The notes: generated from the letters alone by a model not told the origin. 13,984 nucleotides of DNA from an uncultured Atopobiaceae bacterium (GCA_900770865.1 CAAGLU010000037.1:1-13984); one strand, 5' to 3'; shown: positions 1 through 6,644, counted from the first letter of the stretch. Numbers and translations: made by a program.

Positions 1-813
1 CTCTCTGCCGAGGAGGCGGCAAACCTCGCCTTTGCCTCGGACAAGAGCCTCACCAAGCACCACTTCACCGAGGGCGAGCACCCCATCGTGCGCATCGAGC
101 ACCTCAACAAGTCCTTCGACGAGACGAAGGTCCTGCGCGACGTCAACCTGGACGTGTGGCCCGGCGAGGTCGTCGTGGTGCTGGGACCGTCCGGCTCGGG
201 CAAGTCGACGATGCTTCGCTGCGTCAACCTGCTCGAGACGCCCACGGCCGGCCACATCCTCATCGAGGACCAGGAGATCACGGGGCAGAGCAAGACCGAC
301 GTCAACAAGCTGCGCCGCGAGGTTGGCATGGTGTTCCAGTCGTTCAACCTCTTCCCGCACCTCACCGCCAAGCAGAACGTGATGATCGGCCAGACCAAGG
401 TCCTCAAGCGCTCCAAGGAGGAGGCCGAGGCCGAGGCCATGAAGCAGCTCACCGCCGTGGGCCTGGCGGACCGCGCGGACTTCAAGCCGCCCCAGCTCTC
501 CGGCGGCCAGCAGCAGCGTGTGGCCATCGCGCGCGCCGTGGCCATGCACCCCAACGTGCTGCTCTTCGACGAGCCCACGAGCGCCTTGGACCCAGAGCTG
601 GTTCGTGGCGTCCTCGACGTCATCCGTGACCTTGCCGAGAACACCGGCATGACCATGATCGTGGTCACGCACGAGATGGACTTTGCCCGCGAGGTCGCAG
701 ACCGCGTGGTCTTCATGGAGGATGGCGTTGTGGTCGAGCAGGGCGTGCCCGAGAAGGTCTTCGACCACCCCGAGAACGCGCGCACGGCTGAGTTTTTGGG
801 TTCCATCGGGTAG
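1..813 (+). CDS. Polar amino-acid ABC transporter ATP-binding protein (5' end cut by window)
   Basis: Cytoplasmic ATPase that drives an amino-acid importer of the GlnQ/HisP class. Numbered from the GTG at 88, it shows Walker A GPSGSGKS (33-40), Q-loop Q84, signature LSGGQ (137-141), Walker B LLFDEP (158-163) and switch His195, so all catalytic motifs are intact. The frame is open back to base 1, giving at least 29 residues before the usual ABC start (VRIEHLNKSF). The true start is therefore probably upstream of the window; GTG88 has only a weak GAGGGCGAG in front of it. Permease and binding-protein genes would be expected upstream but are not visible. Substrate cannot be read from the ATPase; glutamine, glutamate or another polar amino acid is the family norm. 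No gene follows closely downstream, so this is likely the last gene of its operon. Confidence 0.93.
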   Translation, partial: LSAEEAANLAFASDKSLTKHHFTEGEHPIVRIEHLNKSFDETKVLRDVNLDVWPGEVVVVLGPSGSGKSTMLRCVNLLETPTAGHILIEDQEITGQSKTDVNKLRREVGMVFQSFNLFPHLTAKQNVMIGQTKVLKRSKEEAEAEAMKQLTAVGLADRADFKPPQLSGGQQQRVAIARAVAMHPNVLLFDEPTSALDPELVRGVLDVIRDLAENTGMTMIVVTHEMDFAREVADRVVFMEDGVVVEQGVPEKVFDHPENARTAEFLGSIG

Positions 814-862
814 TCGAGGGCTCGCACCGAGGCTGTCGTGGCCTGCTCATATTGGCGTTTTG

Positions 863-909
863 GGGACAAACTAGCCTTAAACTGTCCCAAAGATATGTGC
901 ACAGTTTGT
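863..909. repeat. Three mutually complementary short arms after the ABC gene
   Basis: Three arms lie close together: GGGACAAACT (863-872), AAACTGTCCC (879-888) and ACAGTTTGT (901-909). The first pairs with the second through GGGACA/TGTCCC, the second with the third through AAACTGT/ACAGTTT, and the first with the third through ACAAACT/AGTTTGT. The pairings exclude each other. Function unknown; it may be a degenerate interspersed palindrome or part of 3'-end structure. Confidence 0.45.
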
Positions 910-914
910 GAGTT

Positions 915-957
915 GGGGGCGTCGCATCGGCTGCAGCCGCGTGCGGCGCCCCCTTCT
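915..957 (+). terminator. Probable terminator hairpin of the ABC transporter operon
   Basis: GGGGGCGTCGCA (915-926) pairs with TGCGGCGCCCCC (942-953), a 12-bp stem with one G-T pair. It encloses the palindrome CGGCTGCAGCCG. The following bases are only TTCT, so the U-tract is poor and the assignment rests on the stem and its place between two genes. Confidence 0.5.
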
Positions 958-1074
958 AGCTGCGTCTCGTTTGGATTTTGTTGAGGCTCGCTAGCCACGT
1001 GCGCGGCTGTGCTACTCTGTTTTCTGGACTATGAACAAGTTGCAATAGCTTTGACCAACCGGCAGGGGGCTAGA

Positions 1075-1749
1075 GTGCATCACAAGAACATCCTGCTCAT
1101 ATCTGGTACCACGCGCCTGCACGATCGCATGCGCGAGCTTTCCCACGCCATCGACGTCTCCATTGCCCTTGCAAACGAGGAGACCTTCTCGCAGGCAGTT
1201 TCTTCTGGGCACGAGTTTGACCTCGTCATTCTCGACGCGGACGGCATGTCTCAGGACACTCTCAACGCCGTGGATTCCTTTGTCGCCGAGAATGGCTTTA
1301 TTCCCATGCTGCTGGTGCAGGACCCGGACAAGCTCTCCACCATGCGCATGCCCACGCAAGGCAAGAACGACTTCATCCTCTCCACGGCTGGCGTTGACGA
1401 GCTTGAGGTGCGTTGCTCGCTTCTCCTGTGGCCGGGCGAGGAGAGCGCTCCCGCGGATATCGTGACCGTGGACAACATGACCATCAACCTGGCCACCTAC
1501 CAGGTCTACATTGACGAGAAGCCCGTCGACCTCACGCTCATGGAGTACTCGCTCCTGTCGTTTCTGGCCACGCACCCGTCGCGTGCATACTCGCGCGAGA
1601 CGTTGCTGCACCGCGTGTGGGGCTTCGAGTACTGCGGCGGAACGCGCACCGTGGACGTGCACATTCGTCGCGTGCGCTCCAAGGTTGGCCCGCAGGTTGC
1701 GGCGCACATCGTGACCATCCGCGGCGTGGGGTACCTCTTCCGCGTGTAG
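1075..1749 (+). CDS. OmpR/PhoB-type response regulator, degenerate receiver
   Basis: A 224-residue DNA-binding regulator. Residues 1-120 have the receiver-domain pattern and 130-224 form a winged helix (LTLMEYSLLSFL at 153-164, recognition-helix region RTVDVHIRRVRSKVG at 191-205, terminal hairpin VTIRGVGYLFRV at 213-224). Asp54 in VILDADG sits where the phosphate-accepting Asp normally lies. The acidic pair expected near residues 8-10 is replaced by ILLIS, and the conserved Lys near 103-105 is replaced in FILSTAG. Phosphorylation by the usual route is therefore doubtful, as in atypical regulators such as GlnR. No histidine kinase is adjacent. GTG1075 is chosen over in-frame GTG1009 because GCAGGGGG lies just before it and the domain starts there. 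Targets are unknown; the neighbouring amino-acid transporter and htrA are only candidates. Confidence 0.88.
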   Translation: MHHKNILLISGTTRLHDRMRELSHAIDVSIALANEETFSQAVSSGHEFDLVILDADGMSQDTLNAVDSFVAENGFIPMLLVQDPDKLSTMRMPTQGKNDFILSTAGVDELEVRCSLLLWPGEESAPADIVTVDNMTINLATYQVYIDEKPVDLTLMEYSLLSFLATHPSRAYSRETLLHRVWGFEYCGGTRTVDVHIRRVRSKVGPQVAAHIVTIRGVGYLFRV

Positions 1750-1780
1750 GCGTGGTTGCCTGGGGATAGATCGAGTTGCC

Positions 1781-1809
1781 AGGGGCTGCCTTTGGGCGGC
1801 CCCTTTTTT
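1781..1809 (+). terminator. Rho-independent terminator of the regulator gene
   Basis: AGGGGCTGCC (1781-1790), loop TTTG, then GGCGGCCCCT (1795-1804): a 10-bp stem with one wobble pair, running straight into six T residues. It lies 31 bases after the stop codon. A textbook intrinsic terminator. Confidence 0.85.
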
Positions 1810-1895
1810 GTGCGCGGGTGCGATCCGCTGCGACTCGCTGCGAGCCCGCGACCCGCCGAGCAGTAGCTTGTCCCGTCTCCAATTATTGCGCGATT

Positions 1896-1928
1896 ATTCT
1901 AGTTAGAATTGCATTTAACCAGTTGACA
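1896..1928 (+). promoter_or_regulatory. Palindrome and TTGACA box upstream of htrA
   Basis: ATTCTA-GT-TAGAAT (1896-1909) is a perfect short palindrome of operator type, followed by a consensus -35 hexamer TTGACA at 1923-1928. The -10 expected 17 bases later is poor (TTTCGT), so the start of transcription is not fixed. The A/T-rich run 1880-1965 stands out from the GC-rich surroundings. Likely the htrA control region, with the regulator unknown. Confidence 0.4.
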
Positions 1929-2099
1929 CTCTGTTCATAAAGAAATTTCGTGCAATAAATTGCCGAGAGGACCTAAGGACCTACTGTCTGATGGGGGAAT
2001 CTCGCAATTTGCCGAGAAGACCTGCCAGCTGGCGGGACCCGACACCTCGAGATGACGCTGCGAGGAGAGCCGGATTGCTCACCCCGCCTACCCCAGCCG

Positions 2100-2178
2100 T
2101 TCTTTAGCGGTATTTGAGAACCGGACTCGACATTTCCGCAGGTCGCTAGAATTGCCGTTCTCAAATACCGCTAAAGAA
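2100..2178. repeat. 22-bp perfect inverted repeat in the htrA leader
   Basis: The arm 2100-2121 (begins TTCTTTAGCGG, ends GAGAAC) is exactly complementary to 2157-2178 (begins GTTCTC, ends GCTAAAGAA). The spacer is 35 bases. There is no T-run after it, so a plain terminator is unlikely. The shape fits a small non-autonomous palindromic element or a large mRNA leader hairpin. Further hairpins lie downstream at 2276-2294 (TGCCGCGC/GCGCGGCA) and 2335-2349 (CGGCCC/GGGCCG). Confidence 0.7.
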
Positions 2179-2375
2179 TGCAAGAGCGGATGCCGCAGGA
2201 AGACAGAGAGGAACAAAGTCCCTTGCCACGAGGGGCTTTCAGAAACACAAAAGACTTGTTGCGCAGGCGTGGCGATGCCGCGCTCCGCGCGGCACCCTTG
2301 TCGTATCGGGGTACATTCACAGACGTAAGCAGGACGGCCCGGTGGGCCGCCACAGATGAAGGGTGGGACGTTTCC

Positions 2376-4046
2376 ATGGCAGACTATTCCACGGGCGAGC
2401 CTGGTGGGGGCATGACCGGCGCCGGCTCGACCCCTCAGCAGACCCAGGGCGCCGAGCCCACGCAGGCCCAGCCTACGCAGGCCCAGCCCACGCAGAGCTA
2501 CGACTACGCAAACTATGGCGGAAAGGGTGCGGCATACTCGCCAAGCGCCGGCTACGTCAACGCTAGCCAGCAGCAGTCTGGCTCGCAGCCGGGGCAGACT
2601 ACGCAGCAGCCCCAGCCCGTGCAGCCCGCAGCGGGCGGTAACGGCGGCTCGGGTAACGGCGGAGATAAGCCGAGCAAGGACAAGAAGGGCGGCGTGAGCA
2701 AGCCCATCGTTGCGGGTGCCATTTCCGGCGTCGTGGCGACGCTCGTCGTGGTGCTCGTGCTGAGCCTCACGGGCTTCTTTGGCAAGCCCACCACAGCCAC
2801 GGGCTCCAGCTCCTCCTCGGGCAGCTCTAGCTCGAGCAACGGCACCATCAACATCACCTCGAGCGATACCGACGCCTCGACGGCGGAGGCTGTGGCCGCA
2901 AAGGCCATGCCCTCCGTTGTCTCGGTGAACGTCACAACCGACAGCGGCGAGGGCCTTGGCTCCGGTGTCATTCTCGACACCGACGGAGACATCATCACGA
3001 ACTACCACGTGATCGACGGCGCCACCTCCATCAGCGTGACCATCGACGGCAAGAGCTACGAGGCCAGCGTGGTTGGCTCGGACTCCTCCTCCGACCTTGC
3101 TGTCATCAAGGCCGACCTCAACGGCGACTCCGTGACGCCCATTGAGGTGGGCGACTCCTCCCAGCTCAACGTTGGTTCCTGGGTCATGACCATCGGCAGC
3201 CCGTTTGGCCTTGACCAGTCCGTCTCCGAGGGCATCGTCTCTGCGCTGTACCGTAACGAGCTTCTGCAGTCCAGCTCGGGCGACACCATCTACACCAACC
3301 TCATCCAGGTTGACGCGGCAATCAACCCCGGCAACTCCGGTGGCGCGCTCGTGAACGACCAGGGCCAGCTCGTGGGCATCTCCACGCTCTACTCGTCTTC
3401 GACTGAGTCCTTCGCGGGCATCGGCTTTGCTATCCCCGGCAACTACGCCGTCAAGATCGCCAACAAGATCATCAGCGGCGAGGAAGTCACGCATGCCTAC
3501 ATTGGTCTCTCGATGCAGACTGTGAACGCCCAGAACGCTCGCTCCAACGGTCTCGCTGTGAACCAGGGCGCCTACGTGGCTGAGGTAGTCTCCGGCGGTC
3601 CTGCAGACCAGGCCGGTATCCAGAAGGGCGACATCATCGTTGCCATGGACGGCGAGGAGATTACCTCCGCCGACGGCATGGTCCTTGCGGTGCGCTCGCA
3701 TGACATTGGCGACACCGTCACCGTGACCGTCGTGCGTGGCAACGATACCAAGGACCTCACGGTGACGCTTGGCTCCGACGAGGCTCTCCAGGCTCAGCGC
3801 GAGCAGGAGAACTCCTCCACCAACAGCACCACGGGCAACGGCACTGGCCTGAATGGCGACGGCACCGGCCTGAACGACAACAGCACTGGCACCAACGGCA
3901 CCACGCAGGACGAGCTCGAGCAGTGGATTGAGCAGCGCATGCAGCAGCGCCAGAACTCCACCGGCTCCTACACCACCGGCAGCGGCGCGAGCTACTCGAC
4001 CGATGGTGAGGCGACCGTCCTCTCGGCGGAGGGCTGGGCTGCCTAG
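2376..4046 (+). CDS. htrA: HtrA/DegP-like membrane-anchored serine protease with PDZ domain
   Basis: Envelope quality-control protease of 556 residues. A Gln/Pro/Gly-rich cytoplasmic tail (1-105) is followed by one membrane helix (about 110-135), a Ser-rich linker, and a trypsin-like domain with the catalytic triad His211 (TNYHVIDG), Asp240 (SSDLAVI) and Ser321 (NPGNSGGA). One PDZ domain spans about 374-466. The tail 469-556 is unusual: Asn/Gly/Thr repeats (GTGLN twice) and a charged helix around DELEQWIEQRMQQRQ. The protease should face outside the membrane and degrade or refold damaged exported proteins, as known for the family. ATG2376 is chosen because AAGGGTGG lies at 2359-2366 and the residues upstream (in-frame ATG at 2178) resemble no protein and overlap the inverted repeat. 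Terminators on both sides suggest a single-gene unit. Stress regulation is expected but unproven. Confidence 0.95.
   Translation: MADYSTGEPGGGMTGAGSTPQQTQGAEPTQAQPTQAQPTQSYDYANYGGKGAAYSPSAGYVNASQQQSGSQPGQTTQQPQPVQPAAGGNGGSGNGGDKPSKDKKGGVSKPIVAGAISGVVATLVVVLVLSLTGFFGKPTTATGSSSSSGSSSSSNGTINITSSDTDASTAEAVAAKAMPSVVSVNVTTDSGEGLGSGVILDTDGDIITNYHVIDGATSISVTIDGKSYEASVVGSDSSSDLAVIKADLNGDSVTPIEVGDSSQLNVGSWVMTIGSPFGLDQSVSEGIVSALYRNELLQSSSGDTIYTNLIQVDAAINPGNSGGALVNDQGQLVGISTLYSSSTESFAGIGFAIPGNYAVKIANKIISGEEVTHAYIGLSMQTVNAQNARSNGLAVNQGAYVAEVVSGGPADQAGIQKGDIIVAMDGEEITSADGMVLAVRSHDIGDTVTVTVVRGNDTKDLTVTLGSDEALQAQREQENSSTNSTTGNGTGLNGDGTGLNDNSTGTNGTTQDELEQWIEQRMQQRQNSTGSYTTGSGASYSTDGEATVLSAEGWAA
2457..2498 (+). 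repeat. 15-bp tandem repeat inside htrA coding PTQAQ
   Basis: CCCACGCAGGCCCAG at 2457-2471 recurs with one change at 2472-2486 and partly at 2487-2498. It encodes PTQAQ units in the cytoplasmic tail of HtrA. Repeats of 15 bases keep the frame, so copy number could vary between strains without breaking the gene. Confidence 0.75.
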
Positions 4047-4077
4047 GCCAGCATCTGCACAAGCACCGCCACATCAC

Positions 4078-4116
4078 ACGCGGCGAGGGCCCCTGGGCTC
4101 CCGCCGCGTTCCTTTG
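4078..4116 (+). terminator. Terminator-like hairpin after htrA
   Basis: ACGCGGCG (4078-4085) pairs perfectly with CGCCGCGT (4102-4109), with more partial pairing inside. It is followed by TCCTTTGTC, a weak T-rich stretch. It begins 31 bases after the htrA stop. Confidence 0.6.
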
Positions 4117-4174
4117 TCTCGCTGTCTCGCTTTGTGCGGTCGTACGGAGTTCCTTGAGGCTGCCATTGCAACCG

Positions 4175-4247
4175 TTGTTACCGGGCCGTAGGGAGAAATC
4201 CTTGGGTCCTGCGGAAACTTCTCCGCCAGTCTACGGGCCGGTAATAG
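4175..4247. repeat. Palindromic element, copy A (TTGTTACCGG type)
   Basis: TTACCGGGCCGTAG (4178-4191) pairs with CTACGGGCCGGTAA (4231-4244) with a single mismatch. The ends match those of copies B and C downstream, but the interior is different, with its own inner arms (GGAGAA near 4192 and TTCTCC at 4219). No coding potential seen. Confidence 0.65.
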
Positions 4248-4260
4248 GGGGTGGTCAGCT

Positions 4261-4344
4261 GTCCTTGTTGTTACCGGTCCGTTGAGCGGTGCGTGCATCT
4301 GGCCAGTTGGCGAGAGAAGCTTGCCACGCGCCGGTAACAAGGAC
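4261..4344. repeat. Palindromic element, copy B
   Basis: The left end GTCCTTG-TTG-TTACCGG (4261-4277) pairs with CCGGTAACAAGGAC (4331-4344), with a 3-base bulge on the left arm. The interior 4281-4310 contains CTGGCCAG and is 28 of 30 bases identical to 4375-4404 in copy C. Confidence 0.7.
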
Positions 4345-4356
4345 CAAAGCCCTTCC

Positions 4357-4436
4357 GCTTGTTATTACCGGGCCGTTGAGCAGCGCGTGCATCTGGCCAG
4401 TTGGTGCGCGCAAAGGAGAATGCGCCGGTAACAAGC
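4357..4436. repeat. Palindromic element, copy C
   Basis: The left end GCTTG-TTA-TTACCGG (4357-4371) pairs with CCGGTAACAAGC (4425-4436), again with a 3-base bulge on the left arm. It shares the 30-base core GTTGAGC...GTGCATCTGGCCAGTTGG with copy B. Together the three copies fill most of the 479-base gap between htrA and the DUF2130 gene. Confidence 0.7.
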
Positions 4437-4525
4437 CGCGGATCCTGGCATGCTTCTCTGTCTCGCTAAATAATGTCGCGCGGGCCGTGTACCCTTTATG
4501 CAGGAACATCGCCAAAGGAGGTCCC

Positions 4526-5989
4526 ATGGCCGAGATTAAGTGCCCCAACTGCGGGAAGGTCTTCCAGGTGGACGAGGCGGGCTACGCGCAGATTCTGCAG
4601 CAGGTGCGTGACGCCGAGTTCAAGCGCCAGCTGGACGAGCAGCGCGCCCTTATGGAGCAGCGCGAGGCGGCCGCTGTGGAGGCGGCGCGCGCAAAGGCCG
4701 AGGAGGCCCTGCGTTCGGAGGTTGCCAAGCTCTCCTCGCAGCTCGAGCAGGCGCAGGCCGCGGCCAAGGTACAGCAGGCAACTGCCGAGAAGAGCGCGCA
4801 GGAGCGTCTTGCACAGGCGCGGGATGCGGCAGCGCAGAAGCTTGCGGCCGCACAGCAGGAGTCCGCAGAGCAGCTTGCTCAGAGGGACGCCAGCATCGCG
4901 CGCCTCACCGAGCAGCTGCGGGCGCAAGAAGAGCAGGCCAAGGGCGCTCAGGAGCTTGCCGTGACGCGCGCCACCGTCGAGCGCGACCGCCGCCTGGTCG
5001 AGCTGCAGTCGCAGGTGCAGGAGGTCTCGGCAAAGAAGGACCAGGAGATTGCCGTTCTCAACCAGCGCCTGGTGGAGCAGGAAAAATACAAGGACCAGGA
5101 GATCCGCGACCGCGACGACGAGATTGAGCGCATCAAGAATCAGCGCTCGCGCCTCTCGGTCAAGCTCATTGGCGAGACCCTGGAGCAGCACTGTGAGTCC
5201 GAGTTCAACAAGGTGCGCATGATGGCGTTTCCGCGCGCGGAGTTCCACAAGGACAACGACGTGGTCGACGGCAGCAAGGGAGACTACGTCTTTAGGGAGT
5301 GCGACGAGTCAGGCACAGAGATCGTCTCGATCATGTTCGACATGAAGAACGAGGACGACAACTCCGTCAACCGCAAGCGCAACGAGGACCACTTTGCCAA
5401 GCTCGACCGAGACCGTCGCAACAAGCGCTGCGAGTACGCCGTGCTCGTCTCAACGCTCGAACCCGAGAGCGAGCTCTACAACGCGGGCATCGTGGACGTC
5501 TCGTACCGCTACCCCAAGATGTACGTGGTGCGGCCGCAGTTCTTCCTGCCCATCATCAGCCTCTTGAGAAACGCCGGCCTGAACGCCGTCTCGGCGCGGC
5601 GCGAGCTTGCCGAGGTGCGCCAGCAGAACCTCGACGTGACCAACTTCGAGGAGAAGCTCGAGAAGTTCAAACAGGGCTTTGGTCACAACTACGAGCAGGC
5701 CTCCAAGCGCTTCTCGGAGGCAATAGAGCAGATAGACCGCTCCATTGCGTCGCTGCAGAAGGTGAAGGAGAGCCTCACCAAGTCCGAGAACCAGCTGCGG
5801 CTTGCCAACGACAAGGCGGAGGACCTCACCATCAGACGCCTTACCCGCGGCAACAAGACCATGAAGGCGGCGTTTGAGGAGGCCGCGCAGGCACGGGCAG
5901 GAGAGGACGCCGCTGGCCAGGGCACGGATGCTGCGGCGCACGACGAGGGAGATCCGGCCAACGCCGTCGAGCCGGACTCGGTGGAGTAG
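4526..5989 (+). CDS. DUF2130-family protein, coiled coil plus nuclease-like fold
   Basis: A 487-residue soluble protein matching the DUF2130 pattern. It has an N-terminal CPNCGK half zinc ribbon (6-11), a long Ala/Gln/Glu coiled coil (about 25-210), then the conserved core SVKLIGETLEQHCESEFN (211-228), GSKGDYVFRE (249-258) and IVSIMFDMKNED (266-277). GDY...D-x-K is compatible with a PD-(D/E)XK nuclease-like fold, where Asp253, Asp272 and Lys274 would be the candidate active-site residues; this is inferred from motif shape. A second coiled coil (370-435) and an acidic tail follow. The start is firm: AAAGGAGG at 4514-4521 precedes ATG4526. Cellular role and substrate are unknown. It stands alone, with palindromic repeats on both sides and no restriction or defence partner in view. 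Confidence 0.88.
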   Translation: MAEIKCPNCGKVFQVDEAGYAQILQQVRDAEFKRQLDEQRALMEQREAAAVEAARAKAEEALRSEVAKLSSQLEQAQAAAKVQQATAEKSAQERLAQARDAAAQKLAAAQQESAEQLAQRDASIARLTEQLRAQEEQAKGAQELAVTRATVERDRRLVELQSQVQEVSAKKDQEIAVLNQRLVEQEKYKDQEIRDRDDEIERIKNQRSRLSVKLIGETLEQHCESEFNKVRMMAFPRAEFHKDNDVVDGSKGDYVFRECDESGTEIVSIMFDMKNEDDNSVNRKRNEDHFAKLDRDRRNKRCEYAVLVSTLEPESELYNAGIVDVSYRYPKMYVVRPQFFLPIISLLRNAGLNAVSARRELAEVRQQNLDVTNFEEKLEKFKQGFGHNYEQASKRFSEAIEQIDRSIASLQKVKESLTKSENQLRLANDKAEDLTIRRLTRGNKTMKAAFEEAAQARAGEDAAGQGTDAAAHDEGDPANAVEPDSVE

Positions 5990-6033
5990 GACGGTTTGGG
6001 CCGCGCGGGAGTTGGTGACGCCGGCGGTACGTG

Positions 6034-6103
6034 CGCTACACATTCGGGTCCGAACATGTGACCCGTGCAGGTCGATACACAATCGGCGTCCGAATGTGTA
6101 GCG
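6034..6103. repeat. Two tandem palindromes enclosed in a 14-bp inverted repeat
   Basis: CGCTACACATTCGG (6034-6047) is exactly complementary to CCGAATGTGTAGCG (6090-6103). Each outer arm also pairs locally: TTCGG-GT-CCGAA with flanking CACA/TGTG (6039-6060), and TACACAATCGG-CGT-CCGAATGTGTA (6076-6100, one mismatch). Thus two similar hairpins lie 38 bases apart and could alternatively form one long hairpin. They sit just after the DUF2130 stop and may serve as its 3' end; no T-run follows. Confidence 0.65.
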
Positions 6104-6125
6104 GCCGCAGTCCCGCTATTCTCGT

Positions 6126-6154
6126 TTGACTAGTACCCTAAAGGGGTATATCCT
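6126..6154 (+). promoter_or_regulatory. csoR-copA promoter with embedded CsoR operator
   Basis: -35 TTGACT (6126-6131), a 17-base spacer, and -10 TATCCT (6149-6154). The spacer holds the palindrome TACCC-TAAAG-GGGTA (6134-6148), which matches the C-run/G-run operator type known for copper-sensing CsoR repressors. A repressor bound there would cover the promoter directly. The promoter lies 65 bases before the csoR start. Confidence 0.82.
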
Positions 6155-6218
6155 CTCGTAACGAAAGATGCCCCAGGGGAGTATCTATCCCCCAGCACGT
6201 ACAGGAAGGAAGGCCAGC

Positions 6219-6572
6219 ATGGAGACAACCGCGCAGAACGGCTCCGAGAAATGCGCTGAGAAATCCGCCGGGACAAGCGCCGAGACGTGCGTTCACATGA
6301 AGCAGACGCCGCGCTCCGAGGAGCTCAAGCACGACGTCACGTGCCGCATCAACCGTGCCATCGGGCAGCTCAACGGCGTCAAGTCCATGGTCGAGGAAGA
6401 TCGCTACTGCGGTGACGTCCTGACGCAGCTCGCGGCCGTGGAGTCCGCGGTGAAGGCCGTGAGCCGCGAGATCATGCAGGACCACCTCGAGACATGCGTG
6501 GTCGAGCGCATCCAGGCGGGCGACACCGAGGTCGTGGACGAGGTCATGCGCCTCTTCAAGAAGTTCATGTGA
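6219..6572 (+). CDS. csoR: CsoR-family copper-sensing repressor
   Basis: A 117-residue all-helical repressor of the CsoR/RcnR (DUF156) family. The ligand set Cys64 (RYCGDVL), His89 and Cys93 (DHLETCV) is the Cu(I)-binding Cys-His-Cys triad known for CsoR, which sets it apart from nickel (RcnR) and formaldehyde (FrmR) relatives. The helical core begins about residue 33 (SEELKHDVTCRINRAIGQLNGV). By family knowledge it binds its operator as a tetramer and releases on binding Cu(I). ATG6219 is chosen because AGGAAGGAAGG (6203-6213) precedes it; an in-frame ATG at 6168 lies too close to the expected transcription start. The N-terminal tail has extra possible ligands (Cys12, Cys24, His26) and Cys42 lies in helix 1. 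It is first in the operon with copA, 72 bases upstream of it. Confidence 0.93.
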   Translation: METTAQNGSEKCAEKSAGTSAETCVHMKQTPRSEELKHDVTCRINRAIGQLNGVKSMVEEDRYCGDVLTQLAAVESAVKAVSREIMQDHLETCVVERIQAGDTEVVDEVMRLFKKFM

Positions 6573-6644
6573 GTCTCGCGTACAGCGAGGTCAGACAGCA
6601 TTTCCCTGCTCCCAGGGACGCAACAGCGAAGGGAACCAAGCACT

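Noticed and set aside
2359..2370. AAGGGTGGGACG before htrA, resembling a T-box core
   Set aside because: It lacks the ACCGCG part, and the purine run is better explained as the htrA ribosome binding site.
2088..3701. Long open frame of 537 codons on the minus strand across htrA
   Set aside because: It is antisense to a clear protease gene, has low-complexity Ala/Gly/Arg/His composition, no recognisable domain, and arises from GC-rich codon bias.
4175..4436. Repeats as a possible CRISPR array
   Set aside because: Only three long palindromic units with conserved interiors; no short identical repeats with unique spacers and no cas genes.
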